From DASXTW01 sp036505215 (GTDB lineage Bacteria > Actinomycetota > UBA4738), in assembly GCA_036505215.1 (NCBI GenBank), contig DASXTW010000168.1, positions 1-38,341 on the forward strand: a DNA stretch of 38,341 nucleotides, given 5' to 3'. The position numbers were made by a program, and so were the translations under genes. Positions 1-9,029 of this stretch are shown here, in pieces. The first letter of the stretch is position 1. Each line of letters opens with the position of its first letter. The notes below the pieces were generated by a model. It saw nothing but the letters and a program-made list of their open reading frames with translations. It did no database searches and had not been told where the DNA came from.

Positions 1-1
1 C

Positions 2-2263
2 GCCTTCGGCGCGGGCCTTCTCGCTGCTGCAGCATTGAACTTCGCCTTCGTGGGAGCCATGGGGCGGCTCCTCGATCCTCCCGTGTTCGGGACGCTCGGG
101 GTGCTGGTAGCAGCCCTGCTCGCAGTGACGGCGCCGGTGAACGCCCTCCAGGGCGGCACGGAGATGTTCGCCGCCCTCCACGACCGCTTTCCCAGGGGAA
201 AGGCCCGGCTGTGGCCGCCGGCGATCGGTCTCTCCCTGTGGGCGATCACGATGGTGGCGCACTCGACGACCGTGCGGGCAACCGGGTGGTTCATCCTGGG
301 CAGCGCCGCGCTGCTGTTGCTTTCGTGGAATCGTGGAGCCCTGGCCGGGTTGGGGAGATTCTCCTTCGTCGGGCTGAGCTTCATCGTCGATGGAACGGCT
401 CGGCTGCTGCTGGCCCTCGCCTTCGTTGCGGCTGGGTTCGGCCTCATTGGAGCTTCTGCCGGCTTTGCTCTCGGGATCGTGCTGGCGCTGGTGGCCACCG
501 AGCTGGCCGTTCCTCGGATCGCACCAATCGCTCGCCAGCCCCTCGGCAGGGAGGTCGCAGCCGCCCTGCTCGGGTTGCTGGCCCTGGGGATCACTCAGAT
601 CGTGGATGTGTTTGCCATCAGGCTGGCCAACCCGGCGCAGTCGGGGTCCTATGTGGGGGCGGCTTCGTTGGCTCGGCTGGCGCTGTTCGCCCAGATGCCT
701 GCAGCGGCCTACGCACTTCGCAGAGCCGCGGTGGAGGGACCACGCAAAGCGCTGCCCCGCACCTCGTTTCTGGCTCTGGTCCCCGGCCTCCTGGCCGTGG
801 GGCTCCTCGAGCTGTTCCCGCACGATCTCTTGCACCTGGCGTACGCGAACCGATACCTGGGCTCGGGCAGCACGCTGCGGATCCTGGCGCTGGCCATGTT
901 CTTCGGGGGGCTCGCCACTGTCACAGCCCAACTCCTCATGGGTTCCCGATCGACGGCGTGGGCCTGGTCGGTGATTCCCGTGGCGGCGTTCGGCAGTCCG
1001 GCGATCATCGCTCTGACCCATGCCCCCACCTCGGTTGCAGTCTTCTCGGTCTTCATCCAGCTCGGGGCCCTTCTGGCGGTCGGCGTCCCGGCTCTTGCCG
1101 TCCTCCGCTCTCCTCAGCCCCGCGCGAGGCGCGTGCTGATCCTGAACTGGCGGGATACCAGACATCCGCAGGGCGGCGGGTCGGAGGTCTACGTGGAGCA
1201 GGTGGCCCGCCGCCTCGTCCAGGGTGGCTGGGAGGTGACCCTGTTCTGCGGAGCACATCCGAACGCACCCGCTCGCGAGACGGTCGATGGTGTCCTCTTC
1301 ATCCGAAGAGGGAGCTGGCGCTCAGTCTATCTGTGGGGTATGGCCTACCACCTCCTGGGCCGGTTCGGCCCCCACGACGTCGTGATCGACGTCAAGAACG
1401 GCGTGCCATTCTTTTCACCCGCGTACTGCCTGCGCCCGGTGGTCTGTCTTGTCCATCACGTTCATCGGGAACAATGGCGCATGAACTTCTCACCGGGATG
1501 GGCCCGATTCGGTTGGTGGGTGGAGTCGCGACTGTCACCCTGGATCTATCGACGCAGCAGACACGTGGCCGTCTCCCACGCCACCAGGCGCGAACTGGCC
1601 GGTCTCGGGATCCCCTCAACCCTTGTCGAGATCATCCACAACGGAAGCGATCCCTCATCGACGAACCGTGAGAAGGCGGAGGTTCCCACCATCCTCTGCC
1701 TCGGGCGCCTCGTTCCACACAAGCGTGTCGAGATCGTGCTGGAGGCAGCCGCTCATCTTCGGACCGAGCTGCCGAGCCTCAAGGTTGTCGTCGCCGGACA
1801 GGGCCTGTGGCTGGCTCGCCTCACCGACCTGGTCGACCGCCTCGGTATCGCGGAGGCCGTCACCTTTGCCGGATGGGTCGATGACCGGATGAAGCAGGAG
1901 TTGCTGCGCGAGGCCTGGGTGCTGGCCCTGCCCTCGATCAAGGAAGGATGGGGGCTCGCGGTCATGGAAGCGGCCGTCAATCACACACCGACAGTGGCCT
2001 TTCGGGTGGGCGGTCTCGAGGAGTCTGTCCTTGACGGCCGGACCGGATTGTTGGCACCCGACCGAGAAGGGTTCGTCCAGGCCCTTCGGCGGGTGCTCCT
2101 TGACCCGGAGCTCAGAGACGCTCTCGGGAGCGAGGCTGCTGACCACGCTCTCGGGTATTCCTGGGAAACCACCGCGGAGTCGTTTCAGGTAGTACTGAGG
2201 GAAGCGCTCGAACCCCGCGAGGTGGTTGCGGTGGGGGAGCCGCTCCCGGCGATCGAGCCCTGA
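2..2263 (+). CDS. Flippase-like membrane domain fused to GT4 glycosyltransferase (5' end cut off)
   Basis: The frame is open to the left window edge, so the true start lies outside; an in-frame TTG at 35 is probably internal. The first half (to about nt 1120) is a run of hydrophobic helices resembling the C-terminal part of a Wzx/MATE-type polysaccharide flippase. From about nt 1131 a soluble GT-B domain begins (RVLILNWRDTRHPQGGGSEV, typical of family GT4), with the acceptor-side GGGSE loop and the nucleotide-sugar E-x7-E motif EGWGLAVME, its glutamates at nt 1943 and 1967. The GT4 domain would act on the cytoplasmic face, transferring a sugar to a lipid-linked glycan that the membrane domain might then flip. 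Substrate and sugar are unknown. The methyltransferase gene starts 6 nt after the stop, so the two are probably one operon. The fusion is continuous in one frame with no internal stop. Confidence 0.85.
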   Translation, partial: AFGAGLLAAAALNFAFVGAMGRLLDPPVFGTLGVLVAALLAVTAPVNALQGGTEMFAALHDRFPRGKARLWPPAIGLSLWAITMVAHSTTVRATGWFILGSAALLLLSWNRGALAGLGRFSFVGLSFIVDGTARLLLALAFVAAGFGLIGASAGFALGIVLALVATELAVPRIAPIARQPLGREVAAALLGLLALGITQIVDVFAIRLANPAQSGSYVGAASLARLALFAQMPAAAYALRRAAVEGPRKALPRTSFLALVPGLLAVGLLELFPHDLLHLAYANRYLGSGSTLRILALAMFFGGLATVTAQLLMGSRSTAWAWSVIPVAAFGSPAIIALTHAPTSVAVFSVFIQLGALLAVGVPALAVLRSPQPRARRVLILNWRDTRHPQGGGSEVYVEQVARRLVQGGWEVTLFCGAHPNAPARETVDGVLFIRRGSWRSVYLWGMAYHLLGRFGPHDVVIDVKNGVPFFSPAYCLRPVVCLVHHVHREQWRMNFSPGWARFGWWVESRLSPWIYRRSRHVAVSHATRRELAGLGIPSTLVEIIHNGSDPSSTNREKAEVPTILCLGRLVPHKRVEIVLEAAAHLRTELPSLKVVVAGQGLWLARLTDLVDRLGIAEAVTFAGWVDDRMKQELLREAWVLALPSIKEGWGLAVMEAAVNHTPTVAFRVGGLEESVLDGRTGLLAPDREGFVQALRRVLLDPELRDALGSEAADHALGYSWETTAESFQVVLREALEPREVVAVGEPLPAIEP

Positions 2264-2269
2264 TCTCTG

Positions 2270-3169
2270 GTGGTCGATGCATCGTTGGGACCGGGCCCCA
2301 CCGACCTGCGCCTCGACCCACCTTGTGAGGCCTGCGGGCTGCCTACCCGGGATTGGAAGGCCGGAAGCCACTGTGTGCTGACCTGCTGCCCCTCCTGCGG
2401 CCACATCGAGCGCGACCTCGGGAGGTGCGGGGCCATGGCACGCAGCCATCCTTGGGGAGGGTGTGGGTGTTTCGATCGGGTTCGTTCCGCCTGGACCCTT
2501 CGTAGCCTGCAGCGTCTACTTCCTCGCGCAACGCATCTGAGGATCCTCGAGATCGGGATGGGGCGCGGCCTCATCCTCTCTCGCTTCATGCAACAAGGGC
2601 ACGACGTCTCGGGGATCGATCCTGGGGCTCTCCAGAGAGACATCGTCCCCTCGCTCCGATCAGGCGCCACCATCTACTCGCAGGCTGCGGAAGACGTCGA
2701 GCTTCCAGAGAGTTCGTTCGATGTCATCTATGCCATCCATGTGGTCGAGCACCTCCGGGACCCCGCTTCGGTGTTTCGAAGCTGTCACGACGCGCTAAGG
2801 CCCGATGGGATCCTGTACCTGATCACGCCGAACGGCTCCTCCGACGGACTTCGGCTCTTCGGGGAGCGGTGGTGGAACCTCGAGGATCCCACCCACGTCC
2901 GCTTCTTCTCCCCGCGGTCCATCGCGATCATGCTGTCCAGGGCAGGATTCCACCGAGCGCGGATCCGCACTACCATCTGGGACAGCCTCTCCATCGAAAT
3001 GACGAGCCTGGTGAGGACCGTGAGGCCGAGCGCAGACGAGCATGGCGTGCTCGGCAATCGAGCCCTCCTGCCTCTGTACGCGACTCTCCTGCCCGTTGCT
3101 GTCCTGGCCCGGGCGATCTGGCCCCGCCTGTCGGCCAGCATGGAAGTCGTCGCCACCAAGGCGCACTGA
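2270..3169 (+). CDS. Class I SAM-dependent methyltransferase with N-terminal Cys cluster
   Basis: The protein has 299 aa from a GTG start 6 nt after the upstream stop, which suggests translational coupling. An N-terminal metal-binding-like segment carries CxxC pairs (CEACG, then CPSCG). A Rossmann methyltransferase domain follows: the glycine motif I is LRILEIGMGRG, the motif II acidic position is GIDPG, and DVIYAIHVVEHLRDP and ITPNG cover motifs IV-VI. This order is typical of methyltransferases in polysaccharide clusters, where they methylate sugars or a lipid-linked intermediate. The C-terminal hydrophobic stretch (LLPLYATLLPVAVLARAIW) could be a membrane-associating helix. The exact acceptor cannot be inferred. 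Confidence 0.85.
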   Translation: MVDASLGPGPTDLRLDPPCEACGLPTRDWKAGSHCVLTCCPSCGHIERDLGRCGAMARSHPWGGCGCFDRVRSAWTLRSLQRLLPRATHLRILEIGMGRGLILSRFMQQGHDVSGIDPGALQRDIVPSLRSGATIYSQAAEDVELPESSFDVIYAIHVVEHLRDPASVFRSCHDALRPDGILYLITPNGSSDGLRLFGERWWNLEDPTHVRFFSPRSIAIMLSRAGFHRARIRTTIWDSLSIEMTSLVRTVRPSADEHGVLGNRALLPLYATLLPVAVLARAIWPRLSASMEVVATKAH

Positions 3170-3313
3170 GTGTGCGGACTCGACACTGTTGGCCGCTCAG
3201 CGACTTCTCGGCAGTGCGCGTAACAGGATCTTCATGTTCGTCCCGTATGAGCGTCGGGTCCTGCGGGTAGCATCTGTTTCGATCGGAACCCCTCCTTCGC
3301 CTCCGGGATTTCG

Positions 3314-3319
3314 TACTTT
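3314..3319 (+). promoter_or_regulatory. Putative -10 box for a leaderless transcript
   Basis: TACTTT lies 7 nt before the ATG at 3327. No Shine-Dalgarno sequence precedes that ATG, so transcription may start at the start codon. No clear -35 is visible. Confidence 0.4.
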
Positions 3320-3326
3320 GTCGTAG

Positions 3327-4877
3327 ATGAGCATCGAGAACGGACAGGACAATCAAAGGGCCGGGCCACTCAGCGCGGCCACAGAGCGCTCTGCGCCGCG
3401 CTGGCGATTGCTTTTGGTCGGGCCGGTGCTGCCGTGGCTTGCCATCCTCTTTCTGGGATCAGCAGCCCTGGGTGCCTGGTTCTTGATCGGTCCGTCGCTG
3501 CACGGAACCCGCTACTACAAGGTCGGCTACAACCGGACTGCGTTCGAGTACAGCCGGCAGATCGTTCTCCTTTTCGTGCCCTATGCCCTGGCGCTGTTGG
3601 CATGGCGGCGAGGTCGGCGAGTCCCCCTGTGGGTGCTCCTTGGCGGGGCCGCCGTGCTGCACGTCCTGGTCCTGTTCGCGCCGCTTCCCCAGTCCCAGGA
3701 CTTCTATCAATACCTCTTCTATGGCCGCATGCAGGCCGTCCATGGAGCCAATCCCTTCACCATCAACCCCAGCACGCTCTGGGCGGATCCCTGGTTTCCG
3801 TGGATCAGGTGGAACACCCAGCCGAGCGTCTACGGGCCGGCATGGATCCTGCTCGCGTTCGGCGCCGTGAAAGCGGCGGGAAACAACCTGGCCCATGCCT
3901 TCGTCGGGCTGAAGCTGGCCGTCCTGCTCCTCGACGCGGCCATCGTGTGGTTGATCCTCGCGCTGGCAAAGGATCGGCCGGACCCGACCGGTGCCAGGGG
4001 ATGGGGAGTCCTCGCCTATGCGTGGAACCCGCTGGTTCTGATCACCGTGCCCCTCGCCGGGTCAGCCGACGTGGCTGTAGCGGCCGGTCTGTTGGGAGCC
4101 ATCCTGGCCCGCCGGAGGGGACGCAGTGGGATCGCCACGCTTCTGCTCGTGCTGGCATCACTGGTCAAGGTGTATGCCGTGGTGGGGCTGGTGCTTCACC
4201 TGGTGCTTCTCATGAGAGAGCGGGGAGCCAGGCGGGCAGCCGGGCACGCGGGGGCCGCGATCGGGCTCGCGGCGATCTCGTTCGCGCCGTACTGGGCCGG
4301 CCTTGCCACCTTCCGGGGACTGCTCAACATGGCCCGCATGCGGAATCAGTCGTTGATGGGCAGCCTGGAACGCGTGGTCATTCGCCCGCTGCTGTCGGGC
4401 TTGGGGTACTCCACTCCCACCCGAGGTTCGCAGCTGGCGGGCAGGACGATCGCCGGCCTCCTCGTGGCAACCGCGCTCGTCTGGGCCATCCGGAAGGTTC
4501 GAGACGAAGACAGCTTGTGGTTCGGGGTGTTGGGGGTCTTGACCGCCTACATGCTGCTCTCGCCGTGGTTCCTGTACTGGTACATCCTGGGGCCGCTCGC
4601 GCTCGTGGCCGTGCTTCCGCGCAACCGATTGACGTACCCGATCCTCATCTTCTCCGGGACGGCGCTGATCAGTGTGTACCTCTCGCCGATCCGTCTCCTG
4701 CTGACGGTGCAGTCGCTGGTGAGATACGGGCCGCCGATCCTCGTGTTCGGCATGCTCGGCTGGCTGCGGCGAGCAGGGGCCCGGGACCGCACGCGGATGC
4801 CCCTTCCCGTGCCAAAACCGGTCTCGGCTCCCGCGCCATCGAGCGCGGTCGCCGGGCGTGCACCTGCGGCAAAGTAA
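3327..4877 (+). CDS. GT-C integral-membrane glycosyltransferase (MptB/GT87-like)
   Basis: This is a 516-aa polytopic membrane protein with roughly a dozen hydrophobic segments. The first loop after the early helices contains QSQDFYQYLFYGRM, and the next extracytoplasmic loop contains NTQPSVYGPAWILL. Acidic residues in an early loop plus a YGP segment are hallmarks of polyprenol-phosphate-sugar-dependent GT-C enzymes such as the mycobacterial alpha-1,6-mannosyltransferases MptA/MptB. It would add a sugar from a polyprenyl-phosphate donor to a lipoglycan outside the membrane. Donor and acceptor are inferred from family resemblance only. The C-terminus is a Pro/Ala-rich tail. The ATG at 3327 has no Shine-Dalgarno site but sits 7 nt after a TANNNT box. 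Confidence 0.8.
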   Translation: MSIENGQDNQRAGPLSAATERSAPRWRLLLVGPVLPWLAILFLGSAALGAWFLIGPSLHGTRYYKVGYNRTAFEYSRQIVLLFVPYALALLAWRRGRRVPLWVLLGGAAVLHVLVLFAPLPQSQDFYQYLFYGRMQAVHGANPFTINPSTLWADPWFPWIRWNTQPSVYGPAWILLAFGAVKAAGNNLAHAFVGLKLAVLLLDAAIVWLILALAKDRPDPTGARGWGVLAYAWNPLVLITVPLAGSADVAVAAGLLGAILARRRGRSGIATLLLVLASLVKVYAVVGLVLHLVLLMRERGARRAAGHAGAAIGLAAISFAPYWAGLATFRGLLNMARMRNQSLMGSLERVVIRPLLSGLGYSTPTRGSQLAGRTIAGLLVATALVWAIRKVRDEDSLWFGVLGVLTAYMLLSPWFLYWYILGPLALVAVLPRNRLTYPILIFSGTALISVYLSPIRLLLTVQSLVRYGPPILVFGMLGWLRRAGARDRTRMPLPVPKPVSAPAPSSAVAGRAPAAK

Positions 4878-4900
4878 CTCGCCCGCCCAGGCGCCACGCG

Positions 4901-4906
4901 TAGACT
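4901..4906 (+). promoter_or_regulatory. Putative -10 box for a leaderless transcript
   Basis: TAGACT is followed by 7 nt and the ATG at 4914. There is no Shine-Dalgarno site, matching the layout seen upstream of 3327. Confidence 0.4.
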
Positions 4907-4913
4907 CCCGCTG

Positions 4914-5201
4914 ATGGAGCTCTCGGAATTCCAGGACACGATCCGGCGGACCTTTCTCGACCGCGATGCGGCGAGGGGGCTGGACGGCACGTTCAGATGG
5001 ATGGTGGAGGAGGTGGGCGAACTGGCCAAGTCGTTCCGCCGAGGGGACCACGCGGAGGTGACGCACGAGGTGGGCGACGTCCTGGCATGGCTGGCCTCCG
5101 TGGCAAACGTCGCGAGTGTGGACCTGGAGGAAGCCGCCGCCCGATACGCGGCCGGGTGCCCGACCTGCGGGGGCGTACCCTGCACCTGCCCGCCCGCGTG
5201 A
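4914..5201 (+). CDS. MazG-like nucleotide pyrophosphohydrolase with C-terminal Cys cluster
   Basis: This 95-aa protein carries the metal-binding pattern of the all-alpha NTP pyrophosphatase (MazG) superfamily: EEVGE at residues 32-36 and EVGDVLAWL from residue 52, giving the ExxE...ExxD arrangement that binds Mg2+. MazG-like enzymes hydrolyse nucleoside triphosphates to the monophosphate and pyrophosphate, usually to clear non-canonical nucleotides. It is a single-domain form, much shorter than E. coli MazG. The last 15 residues hold four cysteines (82, 85, 90, 92) in a CxxC-x4-CxC layout that is not part of the catalytic fold and could bind zinc. The M55 peptidase gene follows after 27 nt. 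Confidence 0.85.
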   Translation: MELSEFQDTIRRTFLDRDAARGLDGTFRWMVEEVGELAKSFRRGDHAEVTHEVGDVLAWLASVANVASVDLEEAAARYAAGCPTCGGVPCTCPPA

Positions 5202-5228
5202 GTATCGGGCTTCGATCAGGGGGTTCAG

Positions 5229-6071
5229 ATGGCGAATGTGTTCATCTCGATCGACATGGAGGGCATCGCGGGGATCGCCCATCTCCAGCAGGTCATGCGT
5301 GGGACCGACGACTTCCAGGCGTCCCGGGAGCTCATGACGGATGAGGCCAACGCAGCTGTGGCCGGGGCTTTCGAGGGGGGCGCTACGTCGGTGGTGGTCA
5401 ACGACTCGCACGGGGACATGTACAACCTCTTGGCGGAGAGGATGGATCCCCGGGCCGAATTACTGATCGGCTCCCCGAAAGTCCTGTCGATGATGCAGGG
5501 GTTCGGTCCCGACTTCGACGTGGCCCTGTTCGTCGGATACCACGCGGCGGCCGGGACTCAGGCGGCCGTCCTGGATCACACGTACTCGGGGCGCCTCCTG
5601 TACGAGGTCCGGGTGAACGGCGAGCCTGTCACCGAGACCGAGCTCAACTCGGCGTTTGCCGGAACCTATGGGGTGCCGGTGGGACTGGTCACGGGCGACG
5701 ACAAGATCTGCGCGGTGGCGGCGAAGAAGATCCCGGGGATCCGGACGGTGGTGGTCAAGGAGGCCTTCGGGAGGAACGTGGCCCGCAGCCTGCACCCTCA
5801 AGCAGCCAGGGACGCCATCCGCAAGACGGCGGCTGAGGCGGTTGGGTCCAGGGATGAGCTCATCCCCTACACGATCGAGTCACCCATCGTGCTCGACGCG
5901 GACATCGCCAACACGAGCGCGACCGATCTGTGCGCGCTGGCGCCTGGCGTCGAACGGATCGGACCGCGCACGGTCCGATTCGAGACCGACGACTTCAGGG
6001 CGGCCTTTCGATGCCTGCTCGCCTGGGTCTACCTGGGGGCGAGCGAGGCCCCTCGATACGCCGGGACGTGA
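5229..6071 (+). CDS. M55 family D-aminopeptidase (DppA-like)
   Basis: The protein has 280 aa, normal for peptidase family M55. Visible zinc ligands are Asp9 and Glu11 in SIDMEG, His61 in NDSHG and His105 in GYHAA, with an acidic residue in the VTETELN segment near residue 138 completing the pattern known from Bacillus DppA. Enzymes of this family release N-terminal D-amino acids from D-Ala-containing peptides, as self-compartmentalised decamers, and are thought to recycle or scavenge peptidoglycan-type peptides. The ATG has a good ribosome site (AGGGGG about 5 nt upstream). It converges with asd, 40 nt away. No peptide transporter lies beside it, unlike in Bacillus. Confidence 0.9.
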   Translation: MANVFISIDMEGIAGIAHLQQVMRGTDDFQASRELMTDEANAAVAGAFEGGATSVVVNDSHGDMYNLLAERMDPRAELLIGSPKVLSMMQGFGPDFDVALFVGYHAAAGTQAAVLDHTYSGRLLYEVRVNGEPVTETELNSAFAGTYGVPVGLVTGDDKICAVAAKKIPGIRTVVVKEAFGRNVARSLHPQAARDAIRKTAAEAVGSRDELIPYTIESPIVLDADIANTSATDLCALAPGVERIGPRTVRFETDDFRAAFRCLLAWVYLGASEAPRYAGT

Positions 6072-6111
6072 GCCACCGTTCCACGAGCGAGGGAATCGCG
6101 CTGACCTCGTT

Positions 6112-7161
6112 TCAGCGTGTGGGGAGCAGCCCTTCGCTCAGAAGCACTTCGGCGATCTGGACGGCGTTCAGCGCCGCACCCTTGCGAAGGTTGTCGCCTG
6201 CGGCGAACAGCAGCAGCGCATGGTGGTCACCTTCCGGCTGCCGGATGCGGCCGACAAGGACCTCGTCGATGCCGGCCGATTCGAGGGGAGTCGGGTAGAG
6301 GCCACGTTCGGGCTCATCGAGGACCCTGACCCCTGCCGCCCCTGCGAGCGTCTCCCGTGCAGCCTCCGCTGTAACCGGTTCTTCGAACCTTGCGTAGATC
6401 GAGACGCCGTGCCCTGTCACGATGGGGACGCGAACGGCCGTTGCGGCCACGGGCAGATCCGGAATCCCCAAGACCTTGCGGACCTCGTTGCCCATCTTGA
6501 GCTCCTCGGTGGTCCATCCCGACCCAGCCCGGTCGAACGTCTCGACGTGCGGAAGCACGTTGAAGGCGATCGTTCGTCGGAACACTTCGCCCACGGGGAG
6601 AGCATCTGGATCGGGGCGCGTGAGCGCCTCGACCTGGTCGTGCATCTTCTCCACCTGCTCCGCGAGCTCGCGGATGCCTTTCATCCCGATCCCGGACACG
6701 GACTGATACGAGGACGTAATCAGGAACGTCAGGCCGAACCGTTTGTGCAACGGCCCGAGCGGCATCAGCGCGGTGATGGCTGTGCAGTTCCCGTTGGCCA
6801 CGATTCCTTTGTGGTCTTGCAGGGCCTGGGGGTTGATCTCCGGCACCACGAGGGGAACGTTGGGGTCCATGCGGAACGCCGAGGAGTTGTCCACGCTCAC
6901 TATCCCCGCCGCGGCCGCCGGGGGCAGGATCTGCTTCGCAACCGCGCTCCCCGCCGAGGTTAGGGCCAGATCCACTCCCTCGAACCACCGATCGTGAACG
7001 GCTCGCACAGTTAGTCCCTCACCTCGGAAATCGAGACGTTTCCCCTCCGACCGCGGCGAGGCGAACAGCACAAGATCGTCGAGAGGAAAGGCCCGCTCAT
7101 CCATGAGTGACAGGATGGTCCGGCCCACGGCACCGGTGGCGCCCACGACGGCTATCCGCAT
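6112..7161 (-). CDS. asd: Aspartate-semialdehyde dehydrogenase
   Basis: The 349-aa enzyme reduces L-aspartyl-4-phosphate to L-aspartate-4-semialdehyde with NADPH, the second step of the lysine, threonine, methionine and diaminopimelate pathway. It shows the NADP-binding GATGAVG at the N-terminus, SVDNSSAFR, the catalytic cysteine in ANGNCTAI (residue 126), the ITSSYQSVSG loop and GHGVSIYARF. The ATG at 7161 is chosen because a TAGGAT box ends 6 nt before it; a GTG two codons earlier (7167) is the alternative. lysC lies upstream on the same strand but is separated by a plus-strand sulfatase-like gene, so the usual ask-asd operon is broken. Confidence 0.95.
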   Translation of the reverse strand: MRIAVVGATGAVGRTILSLMDERAFPLDDLVLFASPRSEGKRLDFRGEGLTVRAVHDRWFEGVDLALTSAGSAVAKQILPPAAAAGIVSVDNSSAFRMDPNVPLVVPEINPQALQDHKGIVANGNCTAITALMPLGPLHKRFGLTFLITSSYQSVSGIGMKGIRELAEQVEKMHDQVEALTRPDPDALPVGEVFRRTIAFNVLPHVETFDRAGSGWTTEELKMGNEVRKVLGIPDLPVAATAVRVPIVTGHGVSIYARFEEPVTAEAARETLAGAAGVRVLDEPERGLYPTPLESAGIDEVLVGRIRQPEGDHHALLLFAAGDNLRKGAALNAVQIAEVLLSEGLLPTR

Positions 7162-7167
7162 GCGCAC

Positions 7168-7173
7168 ATCCTA
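7168..7173 (-). promoter_or_regulatory. Putative -10 box of asd
   Basis: On the minus strand TAGGAT is followed by 6 nt and the ATG at 7161, fitting a leaderless asd transcript. The AGGA inside it could instead act as a ribosome site. Confidence 0.35.
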
Positions 7174-7370
7174 CGGATACCGAGGGGGCTGCACCCTTCG
7201 CCCCTGCATGTACGCCGAGGTCCGGGTGGGCACGCGGACGTGACCTTAGGCCGGTGTTGGCGCATCCTGAGGTCGAGCTCTCTGAACCTCAACAAGACGC
7301 CTTGGCGCGAGATAGAATCCATCCGCGCCGGTTTTCGAACAGCGTGCGTGGAACAGTAGTTCACACTCAC

Positions 7371-8963
7371 ATGCTGAAACGACGAAGGGGCACGAACGGG
7401 TCCACGAGACGGCCCATCCCACTGCACCCGTTCCTGCTCGCAGCAATCCCCGTTCTGGCGCTCTGGGTTCATAACTTGTCCGAGGGGGTCACGCTGCACG
7501 ATGCCCTCCCCCCGATGGTGGTCTCGGTGGCCGGGGCTGGGGTGGTCCTGCTGATTGCCGCGTTCCTCCTGAGGGGTGATTTCCTCAAGGGCGGGCTGGC
7601 GGCGGCAGTGGTCGTCTTCATGCTCTTCTCCTACGGTCCTCTATCCACGGTCGTTCGGGACTGGAAGCTCGGTTCGAGCCGGGTCTTGCCGGCCCCCGTG
7701 ATCGTGGTGATCTTCCTGGCTTTGGGCGCGATCGCCATCCGGGCGGTCACCCGGGCCTCTCCTCAGCGTGCGGCCGGGCTGACCCGCGGGCTCAACTTCG
7801 TGACGGCCGGACTCGTCGCCATCAATGCCCTCTCCATCGCTACCTTCCAGATTCGCGACGATGGAATAGGAGCCGACACCTCCGGGGTGCTCAGCGCAGC
7901 AGCCACCGGCTCGACCCCGGCCGGAAAGCCGGACATCTATTTCATCGTGCTGGACGACTACGGCGGTGAGCGAGCCATGAAGGAGCTGCTCGGCTATGAC
8001 AACCGGCCATTCCTGGATGCTCTGGAGAGACGTGGATTCTACGTCCCCGCGCATCCCACGACGAACTACCCACAGACGACGTTGTACCTGGCCTCGACTT
8101 TGAACCTCGAGTATGTGCATCGGCTGGTCAAGCCCGGGAGCCCCATCACCTACCAGAAGCTCAAGCCGCTCATCACCGACGACTTAGTCCCAAAGTTCCT
8201 CAAGTCGAAGGGCTACCGATACATTCATATCGGCTCCTGGGTGCGGTCCACGGCGAGTAATCCCCAGGCCGACGTGAACATCACGTTGGGGGACGGCCTG
8301 TCCGACTTCTCTAATGCGCTGCTCGAACAAGCGGAGCTTCAGTCGACCCTCAAACGTTTAGGCTACCCAGCCTGGAGCCGTCAGCAGTACGACCGGGCGC
8401 TCTTTCAGTTCGACCAGCTGGCGAGAAGCAGAGGCCTCCGCGGCCCTAAGTTCGTGTTCGGCCACATCATCGTGCCGCACTGGCCCTACGTGTTCGACGA
8501 GAACGGCCAGTTCTCCGACACCAGGATTCCGATGTCTGCTATCAAGGCTCCTCTGGCTGAGGTGAGCCGGGACAGCCGTGAGCGCTACATCGAGCAGCTG
8601 GAGTTTGCCAACCAAAAGACGCTCGCGCTGATCGACTCGCTGCTCGCAGGCCCGCCAGAGTCGCGGCCAGTCATCGTGCTGCAGTCTGACGAGGGCTTCT
8701 TCACCTGGCTCCTGAGCCCGGCAACGGCTAACGACCTGGACCTCCAGCAGCACTTCAACATCTTGAGCGCGTATTACTTCCCGCGTTTGCAGCGCACGGG
8801 ACTCTACCCAAGGATCACTCCGGTCAATACCTTCCGTCTGCTCTTCAACAACTACTTCGAGGCCAAGTTGCCGCTCCTCCCAGACCGAAACTACGTCTTG
8901 ATACACGGGAAGAGCGGCGATTACTTCAGGGACGTGACGCAGCGGGTGCAGCCGCTCGTCTGA
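7371..8963 (+). CDS. Membrane-anchored sulfatase/alkaline-phosphatase-superfamily protein
   Basis: The 530-aa protein starts with four or five hydrophobic segments (to about residue 160), followed by a large extracytoplasmic domain beginning KPDIYFIVLDDYGG. That is the first metal-binding strand of the sulfatase/LTA-synthase fold. The segment TTNYPQTTLYLASTLNLEY is where this superfamily places its nucleophile and neighbours; FGHIIVPHWPY and VLQSDEGFF are later conserved segments. Such proteins transfer or remove phospho- or sulfo-groups on cell-surface glycans or lipids; the substrate here is unknown. The ATG at 7371 lacks a good ribosome site and a GTG at 7344 is possible. The gene runs opposite to asd and lysC, which it separates, and seems somewhat more AT-rich than they are, consistent with later insertion. 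Confidence 0.8.
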   Translation: MLKRRRGTNGSTRRPIPLHPFLLAAIPVLALWVHNLSEGVTLHDALPPMVVSVAGAGVVLLIAAFLLRGDFLKGGLAAAVVVFMLFSYGPLSTVVRDWKLGSSRVLPAPVIVVIFLALGAIAIRAVTRASPQRAAGLTRGLNFVTAGLVAINALSIATFQIRDDGIGADTSGVLSAAATGSTPAGKPDIYFIVLDDYGGERAMKELLGYDNRPFLDALERRGFYVPAHPTTNYPQTTLYLASTLNLEYVHRLVKPGSPITYQKLKPLITDDLVPKFLKSKGYRYIHIGSWVRSTASNPQADVNITLGDGLSDFSNALLEQAELQSTLKRLGYPAWSRQQYDRALFQFDQLARSRGLRGPKFVFGHIIVPHWPYVFDENGQFSDTRIPMSAIKAPLAEVSRDSRERYIEQLEFANQKTLALIDSLLAGPPESRPVIVLQSDEGFFTWLLSPATANDLDLQQHFNILSAYYFPRLQRTGLYPRITPVNTFRLLFNNYFEAKLPLLPDRNYVLIHGKSGDYFRDVTQRVQPLV

Positions 8964-9029
8964 ATCGCGAGAAGCGACCATCGTCGGCTCGCTGCTCGCC
9001 GACCGGTTCCGTCATCGCCTTTGGGCTCC

